Below are positions 1 to 15,200 of a stretch of 64,000 nt of DNA, piece after piece (positions within the stretch are counted from its first letter, which is position 1; the number at the start of each line of letters is the position of its first letter). The translations under genes were made by a program, and so were the position numbers. This DNA is from Ctena decussata (Eukaryota; Mollusca; Bivalvia; Lucinida; Lucinidae), in the NCBI GenBank assembly GCA_963989385.1, contig OZ022511.1, positions 26,964,503-27,028,502 of the forward strand, read 5' to 3'. The notes beneath the pieces were generated by a model that made no database searches, had not been told where the DNA came from, and saw only the letters and a program-made list of their open reading frames with translations.

Positions 1-230
1 CGAATGTCAACCTGGCATTGTTCTTTGCAACATGGTTCAAGATATCTGCCATGGGAACCATCATAGGTGGTGACATCACATCCTCTACCTCATCGTCTTC
101 ATCACTATCAATAGCCGTTTGATCTGTTACATCGGACGCTTGACTGTGTTTCTTTACCGGTTCTGTGAAGCTGTATGCCATGACAAAAGCAACCATTTTC
201 TTGTAAAATTCTAAATCTTTACAGACTGGA
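1..230 (-). CDS. SETD6: SETD6 exon 5 (truncated by window edge)
   Basis: The acceptor TTATTACAG is followed by 230 bases up to the window start. They encode [15 protein letters not shown], an acidic insert ([10 protein letters not shown]), and [16 protein letters not shown]. The N-H pair belongs to the conserved SET motif that helps bind S-adenosylmethionine. The acidic insert replaces the Glu-rich loop of the human protein. Confidence 0.9.
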
Positions 231-3200
231 CTGTAATAAGAAAAAGAGGCAACGTAGACACAGGCCCCTTGCGTTTCCTATTTTGGATACTAGTCCGGGG
301 GCATATGTCATTCCCGTGAACATTCGTGTTAATTTTTGGCAACATATGTCAACTTCATCAGTGGTGGGTACACAATGGAAAAACACATGTTGCCATTTTT
401 TTCAAATGACTCTTTGGCCGTAACGATCGATAATATACGTTACATATATGTATTTGTGTTGAAATCATGTAATATCTAGGTAGCTCCGTTTTTTTATTTT
501 TATTCTTGTTTTTTTTCAGTAGAATCATCTGTAAATATTAGAAAATACAGCTAAGTTTGTTTTTGCATTATTAACTACCACAAGTAGTAACGTAAATAAC
601 TTTAATTCATAACAAAGTCCATTATAATACAACTTCCAGTATTACTTCATTATCTCTCACAAAACATTTATGAAAATAATATCCTGGTAGTTCCTTTGGA
701 ATACTGTTTATTTGGAGCTACCAGCCTTATTACCAAGTGGTTTAAGGACTTCATGAGGTGTGTTTTATACGTAACGAAACTAAGGATATTTCAAACCATA
801 ATAAATAAGACTTGACAGATTCAGGACAGGCACACCAGATTTTGCTATTTGCTTATTTGTTATAGCATAAACCAAACTTTTTTCTTTTTTGTTTTTTATG
901 CTATTGCCCAGCTACTCAAAGTTACGATTCTTGATGCAGTAACATACGTGGCATCTTTGTATATAAAGCAAAAACTGCTAAAACAGACTTAATCCTTTAA
1001 AGAAAAAAATCTGCAATCATAAACGAGCGTTTGATTTGTATAAAAGTGCCAAATAAAGCGATGTAGTCAGTTTGAGGAAGTTGAAACCTGATCGACGAAG
1101 TTCCTGGTCATGGTAAGTCAAACATTACCAGTAATCATACATTCAAAATATTATTGAAAATATCTGGTACATTTAACATACAGGTTGTAAGAATCTAAGA
1201 TAGAAAGTATAACCTGACCTTTGAAGAGCGAAGCCACACTGTTACCTAACAAAGTTAAGGCAAACGTTTGCTGACAGAGAATACTTAGGTTCGTAAGACT
1301 TTCACGTATTTTACGTGACCAAGGGGAACATTATTTTTCAGCTTAAGTCGAGAAACGAAACTAACCCCGGGGTTAAAACGTCGCAGGGTAGTTTATTACA
1401 TTGGTATATCTGGTCTACGGTTATAGTTCACAACGGTAATGTACTAGTTGGGACCTTAAGAGTACAATGTTACACACAATTATTATAAGTAGAAGGAAAA
1501 GAATAAAAGAAAGTTATTTCACGGGCTATCACAGCAATAAAAAATACATGTACACTTATACTTTTTTAAAGATTATCTTTGCTTCCGTGCAAAGTACATA
1601 TTATACAAGTATATATTTTCCCCCCTTTTTCGTACTAGTATGGTTATATACAACAGTCTCTTAAAAGAATTGATTCAGCATGGAACCTATGCTTACTTTT
1701 GGTTTAACAGTTGATTTATTTTTTAAGGGACAGAGTTCAACAAAGTTCTAAGCCACATATCGAAACGGCAAGTAAAGATGACAAAATATTTTGATGTCGG
1801 ATATTGCTGTTCTGTTATATCTTGGCGAATACCAGATTTTCCTAATAATTTATCGAACCATAATTTTACTTTGCAGCACGATAACAAAACAAAGAGAAGG
1901 ATAACGGAACGAGTAACGAAAACAACCAGTTACTGAGTTGTTTATATAATTCTCATATCTTATATGCTCAAATACTAGTATATTAGTTCTGAACAGCAAA
2001 TAGGAAATAACACAAGTGATGCATACTGTAGATATCGTGCAAATAACCTTAATTCTTGATTTTCAAATGATTTCATTGACATTGATCATACTTAGCAATA
2101 ATCACGGAAATAAACTTAGGATTTATTAAATGTTACTGCTATTCTGAATGAATGACGCCGGTAATATCAATACAACAACTGAAGAAGTATACATAAAAAA
2201 GTTGAATGATCAAAGTTAAATTAGACTTTTGTTACATTTACCTGTGTGTGATAATGTATCCGAACACAAACAGGGGTGTAGAGTATTACCTGACCAAATA
2301 AATCTTTGTAATGTTACACTGAGCGATACATGTCGGGCACAGACCGATAAAAAGACACTCTGTGTTTCATAAAAAAAACCATAGTTTTTCATTGGCACAT
2401 TGTCACAGTGATGATAATATGTAGTAGTAGTGTAAGCGATGGGAACAATACAAACGGGTAACGTTGTTTACGATTCAGCATGTTAGTTATAATAGTGGGT
2501 TTAACACATTCTTCCTTTTGAGTACTGTGCAAAGGGCTGTTGAATGTGAATAAAATTAACATCATAGCAATAAGGGTATTATTAACAGTCACCTGAACCG
2601 ATGCTTCTGTCTGTTGCCTTAGCTGACAGGCTCTTTAGCGTGTAAGTTGTTAAGAAAGCTCTACATGCTTCAGATGTAAAGATTTATATGTGTCCTGATG
2701 AGTTCTTGTGTGAATGAAATAGCGAACTTTGCCATCTTAGTAGTGGTAAGTTCAATGTTTTCTGACATCTCAGAATGAAGCCTTTGAAAACAGCTTTCTC
2801 AATAATAATAATAATAATAATAATAAACAATCCCTGATAGATTACAAACATGTAACGTAATGTTACTGTTACATTGCCTTTCAAGTAAAGGACAACCCCA
2901 TATGATTATAGTTCAAAGACATATAACTTAGTGTTTCTTCTCGATTTGATGTACATCTGCTAACTTAAGACATAAAATACAACACTGAAGGGCTACACCA
3001 TCTACCCTTATCAATTTTTGTCAATTAATAGGAGATTCTTAAGGAAAAAGTTGCATTTTCTCTTAATCTGTCAATGCCAATGCTAACTGCTACCTAACTA
3101 ATTCAAAGTATACAAGCAGTTCTTTCAAAGATGGGTATGATTCAATCAGATGAGACAGGGTGTCTTTATTAAAAACAATACATCCTTATTTCATTCAAGC

Positions 3201-6200
3201 GATTCATTCAGATCATGGTTGTTTATTTTATTATTTATATTTAATTATAGTGATATACGTTACAGGTCTTGCGTGATGGATAATCATTATTTTTTTAAAA
3301 AAAAGTTCAGTTTTTTTATATATCAAGATATTTAAAAAAAGTCATGTTTATAAATTTGTTTGCTCTCTACACTTCATATGTAACAGCCGGCTGCTGGAAA
3401 GGCTAATGTTAACCCGCCCTCTACGTTGACCAGTTTCTAGGTAAAACACAGAAATATAATGTGGGTACAACAATTTTTGAGCTTCAATGAGCCTGCCCTT
3501 GATAACTATGATAAAGGCATAAAATTAACAGATACGCCTACAGTGCCCCATTTGTATTGCACATGACCCTGGCTTATTATCCCACGAACAATTATGTAAC
3601 GTAATGTTACTATTACGATGCCTTTTACGACACCAATGTTATTATAGTAGAGTGAACATAAGAATAGCGTTTTTATGCTTACTAGTACACTTTTCATCTT
3701 AAGACATAATACAAACATCAACAGCCGTTAGCTCTCCTTACTAGTGTTTTGGGAATTCTTAAGAAATATGTTACATTCTGACTTCATTTGATATTGCCAC
3801 TGCTAACTGCAACCTAAATGACTCAAAGTATATAAGAAATTATTTCAAAGATAAGAGGAGCACGATTCAAAGACAAGTGATATCATATGCTCATTAAGGA
3901 CCACATGTATTAACTTCATTCCACCGATTTGGTATAATTCTCATAGTTCATTCGAATTTTTGGTTACAGTTATATACGTTACAAATATACCATGACAGTT
4001 GACCAATATTTAAAGACTACTTTTTTGCGTTTTATGTCGTAGAATATTCAAAAAGACATATTTATGACATAAAACACTTTCTACAACTCACTTGTAACAA
4101 TTGGGTGTTGTATAGGGCCAATGTTACCCCACCCACTACTTTGGCCATTTTCTAGGTAAAATGATGAAAGAAAAAATGGCAACAACCATTTTTCATCTTC
4201 TAAAAGACTGTCCTAACTGACTATGATAAGGGCATAAAATTAACATTCATGTTCACGGGACCCCTTTTTTACGACATATGCCCCTGGACTATACGTTCTC
4301 CAGAAACGTATCGGGACCTCAACAACAAAGAGCAGCAGCTAAAATGGGTGTTTAGAATCCCCAAGTGCTCCCTTTAACGTTTTATATCCCAGCAGACACT
4401 CAAGGTCGAAATATCATCTTTTCGATATCTATTCGAACTCATGCAATCAGATCGACGTTGATAGGACGTTATTTTTACATTATGTGCCAATTTTGTATGA
4501 TGTTTGCTTAGTGAGTCGATATGATAAGTGAGTGAGTAATATGAGTTTTACGGCACATTAGCATAAAAAGGGCTATTTCGCACCGAAACGCTATTTGATA
4601 TGTTAAAAGGCAGTCGGTAATACAGTTCTTCAAAATTTATTAGTTAGTGCCACATTACACAGAAATGAAGCAACCCAGGGAAGACTTCTTGAAATCGGAA
4701 AGCGTAGTTCTCTAAATGCAAAGAAAGAAGAAGCGGGGCATGTGAAATATACAACAAAAAAGAAAAAGAAATACACATCCTTCACTTCTACAAAGTAAAA
4801 TCCTATCCTGTAACTATTATGAACAAGCATTAACCCTTACATCAAAAAGAGCAGACGACAAAATTTACGTCTGCAAAATTTCAAAAATGTTTTGTCCAGG
4901 CTATATAATACTGAAAATTCAAATACTATAGAACAAACTGTGTAGGTCACTGAGGCGGCTCATAATGTGCCGCTTTATCATTTTTGAGTTTTAAGTGTAA
5001 ATGGGGGTGGCGGGGATAAAAAAACAGCTGCCAGTTGTAGTTATACCTTTGTCAACAAGAGCTTCACAAGTGCGGAATAATACGCCCGTTTTATAGTCAT
5101 CAAGGAGTTGCAGACTGAACAAGATTGTTGAGACTTCTTATACATTGATATGAAGTTTCATCAAGATATCCCAAATGGTTATCTAGTCATGGCGCACACA
5201 ACACTTGTGGGAAAAATAATCAAAGGGGCAACTTGGAAACATAGAAAAGGGAGCAACCATTCTTATACCCGACCCGTGTCCCCGCCCTAATACATATTTC
5301 TACAAAATTTCATGAACACATCCCAAACGGTAACTGAGTTATGGCCCGCACAAGAATGTTGATTGATAGACGGATGGACGGACAGACAGACAGCGCCATG
5401 ACATAATACGTCCGTTTTTTTTTCAAAATGGGCGTTCAAAAATTATTTTACCTTCGCGTGTTTTTTCACGTCATTCTAACAGACAATGCTGTGAACAAGT
5501 TTATTTTACCTAAACTTGTCCGGGTGGTTTTGGACAAATGGCAGGACCACTTTGGTAAACTCAGCTTCTATGTTCTCTAAGTCACTGGTAACTGATGCTG
5601 GAACTCCCGTTCCTGACAGGAGGCTCTCCCTCTCAGAGCTTGAATGTAAATGATAAACAAAAGCACAATGGTTAGTACCTGAATCAGTATGCCATCTGCG
5701 TTTCTGCTTCAAATACAAAGCACCAAATGGAAACATCGTTTGTTTATTGGGATATGTGTTAACTTAATACTGGTCAATTTATATTTTAGTTTATCATAGA
5801 TCTACTATGAAAAACTTAGCTTCAGGTGAAAATCTGATAAGCAAGACACTTTGGAAACAATAAAAACACTCAGAGATCCAAAAGGAGAATTTTGTAAGGT
5901 GTCAAAACATGACAAATAACATTAAGCCTAGTTTTGTATGGAAGATTAGTTTTTACTAAATGTGTTTTACCCTCTGAAAATAAAGTCGATTATTATTATT
6001 ATTTTTTATTATTTGCATTGGTTATCTCGTTTTACTAAGCAAGTAATCCTGATAGTTCTGGAATAAACTTTATCTCGGCAATAAGGTACAAAAGCTCATT
6101 TTTTGTACAAAAGGTGTTCCTTAAATCTATGCTTTGAACCTGTGCTTCATATCATTTAACAGCAATTTCTTAACAGCTAGGAAACATATTTAAAGTCAAT

Positions 6201-9200
6201 AGGCAGTCTTGGTTTAAATCTCCATATTACGAGGGTTGTTCAGAAAGTTCTGATTCTAGCCGCATAACTTTGTTTAGCGGAATACTGGGGACAAATGCTA
6301 AACATGTATTGAGTTACAACGCATGTTATTAGACCCCAGTCATACCACTGGGCTAATTTCATATGTGCATTTATTTTCAGTTTGTCATTCATTGTAAATA
6401 CAAAATGAATTTTTGTCAGCTTCTTGTCATTCGTTGCTTTCAATATCCATTCAAAGGTTAGAAGGGCCGCAAACGTTATCGCATCAGTCCTTGCAAAGAA
6501 ATGCGCAGTTCTGATGACGTCAGTGAAAACATCGCCAACGTCATTTTCGAAAGCTCGTAGCGGCTTTGTTGTTTACATCAATTTTAATTTCGACGGTTTC
6601 GAATCGGCCTATGCAAAGGCTCTTCCTAACAAGATTTTGAATGTTAAAACCGTTGTTTTTGTTACAAAATCATTATAACTTTAGTAGAAAGGGAGAATTT
6701 GCTACTATTTAAAATGCTTATAATCTAAATTGAAGAGACAGTATGGAACCGAGATTAAATATATTTTCCGCGATTTTTACAGGTCACAGTTGCCTTGGGA
6801 ATAAGTTTATGTAGCAATGACGAAAACAATTCAAAGACTGCCCATATATGAACTATGGCTTTCTCAAGTGAAAATCTGCAGTGGCTGTAGGGTAACCTCT
6901 TTCAAAAACGTTAAAAAATATGTCCTTTAGAAAATATACACCGCGTTTGCAGAGTTGTCCGGACATGTCGTACCTTTATATATTTTCGCTATCAGAAGTT
7001 CTGTATTTATGATGGTAACCAAACTAAGATGTCACGATCAGAACTTTCTGAACATCCCTCGTAATACACTGAGCCACTTTAATTACGCACCACTTTTCCG
7101 GAGCCCGCATTTTACATCAAAATTGCTATAATCAAATATTTTTCTATAGAATGTTATTTATTGGCATTTTATCTGTTTGATGACAGCGAAAGAAATTTAG
7201 AATCACTCATGCGAAACCTTCCAGTTCCTCACAAGCACATTTTGACAAAACTGCACGTGCAACGTAAGCGTTTACGCTTTTGAAATGCATTATGCAATAG
7301 GCATTATCCCCAGTGATCGTTGTGATAGAAAAACACCAAAAACGAATACTTTTTTGAAGTCAAACCCTCTTTTACTGCGATTTAATTGAGATACAAAGTG
7401 ACGTTTTGAAGCAATGCTCAGTTTGACGTCATGTTAACGTTAGTTGCAATAACTAAACTAGATTTTCTTTGTAAATCGTTTTGTTACAAGTCACTTGTGT
7501 GCACAGAAATATCAAAACGCTAACTATTCTATCATTTGCACATCCAAGACCCTTAGGAGTAGTGACGTCATCGCTGACGTCAACAGGATAGCGTTAATAT
7601 ATCCAAAAAAAGTTTGTATGCAAATTAACGACGGATACAACGTTGTTTACTATGAAATTATTAAAGAAGGGTTTTAACAATTGGTTTGCTCAGAAACATC
7701 CAAAATTTCTATAGTTTTAAAAAAAGTGTGAATAAAAAGAACTTTTTCAAACTTTTGGCATTTGACAACCAAATATAGTCGGCTGCTGAAAACATGGTAA
7801 AGTTTACAAACATGTTCCAGTCTTCTATATCGCCGAAAATGAATCGGCTCTAAACAATGAAATAGCAAAAATTCGACACTGATAATAGTGCAGTGTGGTC
7901 TGAATGCAATGCAAAATAATGCAATGTGAGTTTGTATTTTGCGGGTACTGCCCATTCGGGTCCGTTTTCTTGTTTCTTTCTGGCTCGATCACAACACATT
8001 TTCTATGGATTGTGCAAACATAAATGCGCGTTTCGCTGAAAGTTTCGAATTAAAATTATCATATTTTTTTCCGAGAAATCTTACATTTTATAAGTGGTGC
8101 GGAACTAAAGTGGCTCAGTGTATGTGAATGATCTATTTTAAGTGTAATATGATATATGTTAAGCCTTGATTCTATGTATACCTGAATGTCATAACCTGAA
8201 TCATAAAAATTGTATTTTTATTACCTTGGCCAGAACATTGGTAAATCCAACTCTTTAAAATCTGGTACCAGGTCCAAGTAGGGTCGCCACAATGAGGTTG
8301 GATTGTTATATTCATACATGAGGGACACCAGCAATGGAACCCATCCACTTTTACTTTCCAGAGATGACTTTTCTGGTAAAGAAAGGAAGAATGTTATCGT
8401 TCAAATATGAGCTGCGGCATAACAAAACCAACAAAGTGGCATGTGCTTCCAGCGCAGACTCAAATCAGCCTGGGCATTCGCCCAGTCTGATCAGAGTCTT
8501 CACTGTCCGCATGGAGCTATGTTAGACCTTTGGCTACCCTTTCAATGCACAGCCAAGATTCTGATCGGACTAGGCGGATGCCAAGGCTGATCTGAGTCTT
8601 CGCTTGGCGCACATGCAACTTTGTTGGTTTATCGTGTCACGGCTAAAATGTACCTTATTTATTCGGTTAGAAAACGGGGTTGTTTTGTCAAAAACAATCT
8701 CAAACTATCTAGGTAAGCCTTATATTCGATGGATCTAGATTAAGTTTGGGAATGACTTAGAGGGGAAACCCCCATCTGACAGCAGAATTACATAAGACTG
8801 ATTAAGATCTTGCCAAGAAAAAACCTCCCGTATTAGAGCCGAAAGAATATGAAACAAGCCCCGCAATCGGTTGTAATAATGGAAGCTCATTTGCAACATC
8901 TAAAACTGAACTTAATATTTGTAAATCGGTAACATAATCTTTATCCACGAACCAGTTTCAACATCTTTTTGGAACAATTTTATGATATTTTTCTGATCAC
9001 TAGTTAACAATCTGAACCAACCGCCACCTTGAACTGAAAGTGGCGTAAAAGGACGACGATCAGGAAATAATAAATCAAATTCCGCATCCCAACCTTGACA
9101 TTAAATGGAAAATAGTTGCATGGAAAAAAGAAGATATACAATACGAACGGATAGCAATTTGAACAGTTCTCTCCAAAATAGATGGTCATAAAGCTAGCCT

Positions 9201-12200
9201 AGACAAAACATAAATACATGTACATCAAGCATATAATATACAGATTCGAACATTTTTGTTACATAATAAGTCAATGGAATTTTGTCATAAATCTGACAAC
9301 TACCTATATATGCTAATGTAATGACTTGAGACAAAAATATGAAGTTACCCTGGACAAAATACAAGCAGAGAGCTTGTCCTGCACTTACAACCCTTCTCAA
9401 TCATTCCGTTAGTCAGTACAGAAACTCTGATAATACTAACTTTCTTCTAAAAGATACTTTATGGCTGACGTTCCTGGATGAAGTATTACATCACGTGGTA
9501 CCTGGAATAAAACTTCCCCTTCCTCGATATCATCAGCAGCCATCATACCATACTGAGCACAAGATCTTTCCCGACATACCCTCACCTGCAAAGTATAATT
9601 GAGCCGCGACACGAGAAAACCAACAAAGTGGTTGTGCGCCCAGCGCAGACTCAAATCAGCCTGGGCATCCGGACAATCTTATCAGAGTCTTCGCTTTGCG
9701 CTTGAAGGGTAGCTGAGGGTCTAGGCTACCTTCATGCGGACAGCGAAGACTCTGATCAGACTGGGCGGATGCCCAGGCTGATCTGAGTCTGCGCTGGGCG
9801 CACAACCACTTTGTTGGTTTTGTCACGTCGTGGCTCAATTCTTATTCTTCTAGGTATACAAATACAGTTGAAATACCACGGGTAAGAACCTCAAGGTATG
9901 GTTCCAGCTCCGTTTGCTCCACAGCTGCCAATTTATGGAATTCACTTCCACAACATTTTAGAGATATAGTTTTAATCATTTTAAAAGTCAGATCAATGCG
10001 TGGAGTGGGGGAAGCTGCAGATCTTCTTCTTGTGCTGATGTTTAATGTAGGTTGTTTTTGTGTTTATTGGCTTTAATTATATCTGCATGCATTTATATTA
10101 TCAGTGTGTTATATACTTGTATGTTTATCTCTTATTATGTTTCATTGTTTCTTCCATATGTGTCTTATTGTTTATAAAATTGTTTCGTATGCATGTTTAA
10201 TACTATATATGCTTTTGTGTGCTATTTCATATCTTATGCTTTTAGATGTTGACCTTTTGGTTTCAGTTTGCTACTGTTGTGCTTCATGTTTATAATTTTG
10301 CTTGGGTTTTATGGGTCTTAGGTCCATGCAGTTTTTAGTATAAATTTATTTTGTTAGGTAAGGGTATGCGTGATGGTAGACAGTGAGACTTCTACAGGCA
10401 CTCATGCTCTTTCTCACCTATTTTAAATTAAACTATTGCTCAACTGTATATATCTGCAAATCTTAACTCCTTTAAAACTAATATATATTTTTCCCGTTTT
10501 GATTATGTCCCTTGCAACAGACACTTTAAATATTTCTTAAGATAATAATGTTGCCTTAGCATGTATTACATATAATTATATATAGTCATATTTGTGAGTC
10601 GCTAATAGCTAAACATAGCTAATATTTTCACTGTTATAACATGTCCGACGATGTGTATTTATTTAAGAATTGAAATTTGATTTTTCAGCGTTCATCGTGT
10701 GATGAAGTCAGTGGGCGGAGCTAAAATTTCATGAAGCGAGAAGCGCTTCTTGTAGAATTTTAGCGACGACCACTGGCTTCTTCACACGATGAACGCTGAA
10801 AAATCAAATTTTTATTCTTATATTTACACTTTATTTGTGAACCTCTCTGTGCCGTTTTCGTGGTAATTTAGTGTAGCATTGGCAAACTATGGGTCGAAGA
10901 AAACTTAGTAACGACGTGTTAGGCCATAAGGTTGGGACAGCCGTCGCCCTGATGTGACGTCATTCGAGCGTTACAAGAACCAATCAGGACGTTTGTTTAC
11001 ATAAGACGTCGCTTGACGACAACGTCAAATAATCAATTGTCCTTCATCGGTGTATGAAGCTAGTTGCTCCAAAGGTTTCACCTATGGGAAGTCAGTGGCA
11101 AGTGTAAATATTTGTATTTATACTTGCGACAAGATAAAACTAACAAAGTGGCATATGCACCCAGCAAAGAAAAAGATCAGCCTGGGCATGCGCTTAATCT
11201 GATCACAGTATTTGCTTGCGCTCTTAAGGGTAGCTAAGGGTCATGCCAACAGCCAACACTCTGATCAGACTGTGCAGATGCTCAGGCTGATCTGAGTCTT
11301 CGCTGAGTGCAAATGCAACTTTGTTGGTTTTTTGTCGTGTTCAAAGCGCTTAAAATGAAAATACATGTAGTCCTATTTGCATACAGCACTGAGCTGAGGC
11401 GCCTCCAGATGAGGTGGTCCATAAGCGTACCATACAGTCATTTTCTGAAAGACATTAGCAATGCTAAGAAAATAATACCAGAATTTAAAATTACATGATT
11501 TTTTTTTATTATTTGATTTATTGCTTTACGTCCACGGTAAACAACTATGGTCATGTCGGGACGGTCAGTTAACCTAACCACACTATTCCTGGGCAGGCTT
11601 AGACCTACTAAGCGGTTAACCAGTACTAAGTGCACATACTTCCGCCAGTAACTGACAACTGCCCTTCTTGAATCAGCGGAAGGAGAAACGAAAGTATGTG
11701 GCCAGACCGGGTATCGAACCCAGGACCTCTGACTTATGAGTCAGGTGCCCTACCGATTGCGCTACGCGGCCCGGCAAAATTACATGAATGTAACATCAAT
11801 TAGGGTTTTTATCAAATAAAACTGTATATCTTTAATTTGTCAGGCACACCTTTTCATGCTGCTAGTCCTGTACACATGGGTGCAAATGTCCTCTGAATTT
11901 CTGGTGGACTAGACATTCAGAGGACATTTTCAGCCATGTGTACAGGAGTAGCAGCATGGTGTGTTCAGCTGTGCTACGAACCGAGATGCAACATTGTTGG
12001 AAACACTCGTATTTTAACGCATGATCTCTTTCCTGCATATAGATTATGTATAAAATACCTGGGGCCGTATGGTAACGTCGATATGAGAATTGAAATATGA
12101 TGATGATCATAAAGCCACTTAAACAGGCACTTGTAAAGGCCAAGATACATCAGGAGCAGTTTGCAGTTGGCTAATAGGTGTTAATAATGTAGCATAATAG

Positions 12201-15200
12201 GGATAACTTCATTAAGTGGGACCTAATGTGGCCAAATTTAACATACAATCTTGGTTGCAGGTATAGGCATAAATTATCTCCAGTTTAGACAAAGGAAAAA
12301 GAACACATATGGACAGCTGATTAGATCCAGGGCTAACACGATAAGAACTTACTGATGAAGCTAATATATTCAAAGCATGAATGGAGACGTACATAGCTGA
12401 TTTTAAAAAGTTTATTTATTGCCCTAAAATAAACAAGGTGTATGTATGATTTCCCAAACCTGAAAGTATGGTTAAAACTTAATTACTTTTTTTTCTATTA
12501 TTTTGAATATTGAAAATTTGTAATCGAAACCTTACTCCAAGCAGCAGTAGCCTAATTGAAACTAGATTAAACATCTACATCTCTGTAACACTTTACTTTC
12601 TTTTTATGCCGAGTTTGTGATTTTATCCTTTTATTTTGTTATAGACATGAAACTTCAGTAAGTTACACAGTTTCATTATTTTAGGAATTTCCTTCTTCCT
12701 AGTTTGCAGCATATAACTGACAATCACCAGCCTGCATCATTCAGAGAGCATAAGTCTACATACCGTAATTTTATTAAAGCATCTTATTTTTCCAAAATAA
12801 TCATAACAGCTAGCTAGCCTTTTTAATCCTCTTCATTTATGGTCAAGCAATTTGTAGTTCCATACCACAGAAAACAGAGGGGGCAGCTTGTCACATCCTT
12901 CTACTATATATTCCCATATTTTTTGGATAGTCATACTTTGTTTAGGAAATTCATAGCCTTAAATCGATTTTTACAATTTCTGAAATTCATTTGAAATTTT
13001 AAATATATTTTTGGATATACAGTAATCATCTAAATGTGGATATTCATGTTCTATAATTCGATTTTTGTATATCCATAATTCAATTCATGCATATCTAATT
13101 TTGTGATATCCATAAATTGATTCACAGATATCAAAAACAGAATTATGGATATGCATAAATGAATTTTGGAAATCATGAGGGCTATTGAATATCCATCATT
13201 GGAAAAGTGGACATCAAAGCTCAAATAATGGATATCCAAAACTCAAATTATGGATATCCAAAAATCTTGACAATATTAGATGCATAAAGAGATTAAAAGT
13301 CGTAAAAACAACAAAACTTTTGGATATCCAAAACTAACCAAAATTATATAAGGTGCTGATTTGCTGTTTATGGATACCAATTATTTGTCTTCGATATCCA
13401 TTTTTCGATATATGGATATCCAAACTTTACTTTCTATTCTGTCCTGCGATTATCAGTTTAATATGTATAATGCTTATCAGCAGCAACAGCGGTGATTACC
13501 TACTGAATAGTCAGTGGTCCAGATACAGGTGTGAGATTCTACATGTGTAAGATGATAATGAATCCACCACCTTTGAACTGGAACCATGCTAAGAATAGAG
13601 AGGGCTATTTCCATTATCAACTAGGTGCTAAAAAGTTTAACTACAAACTGCTCCTGTTGTATCTTGGCCTTTAAGTCGTTGATATGCTGTTGCTAAGGCT
13701 AAATATCTATACCGGAGATTCCCTATAACTATGAAATTTGGTCTGGAGGAACAGTCTTTGTAAGACTGTTCCTCCAGAGCAAATTTCATATTTGTAGGGA
13801 ATCTCCTTCAAAGAAATTTAGCCTTAGCAACAGCATAGCAACGACTTAAGTCGTTTTATGAATACGGCCCCAGGGCCCAGTTGTTCAAAGCATCTTCAGG
13901 TTAACGAAGTCGTTAGTCGAGGATCCGTTAAGTCTTACAGTACTCACAAAATCAATTGCAGTTATATTTTTGCTGAACTAGAAATGTGTCCATAGTACAC
14001 GGATGCCCCCGCCTAGTGCCTTGAGTAAGATGGCACCTTGATTAAGGTACTGGCACTTGTAGGATAAGTAGGTTTATAGAGGCAGACTTGTATAATATAA
14101 AAGGCCATAGGCCAAATGTTGCCTTAAGTTTGAAATGTGACACAAACTGCAACCCTTTATACAGTTTAAGAGTCACTGTATGGCCAAAATAGAAAGTCAG
14201 TGGACCGTGATATATAGATCATCCTGACCTAATTCTTGTATATTTCTGTTCTACTTACCGATATAAATCCTCATACACAATTTCAAGTTGCTACAATAAT
14301 AGGACCCCTAAAATCTACCTCTTACAAAAAGCTTAACCTTGCAAAATTAGCCTAACTCCGAAGTCAGTGGACCGTGACATATGGATCATCATACTTTGAT
14401 TCTTGCATACATATATTACTGTTGTACTCATAGATATACATCCTCATACAAAATTTCAAGTTGCTACAATAACAAGAACCCTGAAATCTACCTCTTACAA
14501 AAAATCTTAACCTGAGTCTAACAGGATCACGTACTTACGGACAAACGGGCGTACGGACGTAATAACGTACGAACGAATGCACAATCGAAACACTATATGT
14601 CCCCTGCATCATATTATGCGGGGGGGGGGACATAAAAATTGTGACGAACTTTTGCACTTTTGACAAAAATGGTAGTGTTTTAAGGTATAATACGTTTGAA
14701 ACTTTAAGCTTCATTCACACGAGGAAAGTTTCTGTGACAAAGTAGGTTTGTCATAGAAAATATGTTCGTGTGGATGAAAAATATGCCACATTTTCATTGT
14801 CAAATTTATATCGTAAAATTTATATGACAAACAAAATTTGTCCGTGTGAAAATAAAAATTTGCCATACAATATGTAACAAAGAAACTAGCAATGGAGATG
14901 ACACTGAAAACTTTGCCCTTATTTCAATACCGCTTGATTTTGAACAAAGTATATTTAACAAAGAAAATGTATATGGTTGGCCGTTCACACGGGCAAACTA
15001 TTTCATTTGTCCAGGTAATTTAACGAATAATGTTTGATCTTCACTTGTGAACACAGCAGCAAATATTTCCTTGTCAAAGTTTATTTGACAAAGATTCTAT
15101 GCCACATTTTTCTTGAACAAATAATTTGCGCCGTGTGAACGCAAAATGTTTGGCAATTTTCTTTGTTAAAGTTTTTGACAAAGAAACTTTGGTCGTGTGA

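Larger units (their letters stand above)
231..5509. other. SETD6 intron 4, repeat-filled
   Basis: There is no coding exon here. Most of it (291-4291) lies between inverted termini and is annotated separately. The 4500-4560 stretch contains a gtgagtgagt...gttttacggc motif typical of mollusc SINE tails. The 4840-5000 and 5030-5430 stretches are interspersed repeat fragments whose relatives occur elsewhere in the window (21235-21420 and 48480-48665). Confidence 0.6.

Noticed and set aside
11700..11775. Possible tRNA gene (minus strand)
   Set aside because: The anticodon loop is one base short and the sequence continues into a SINE body with a target duplication; it is the head of a SINE.
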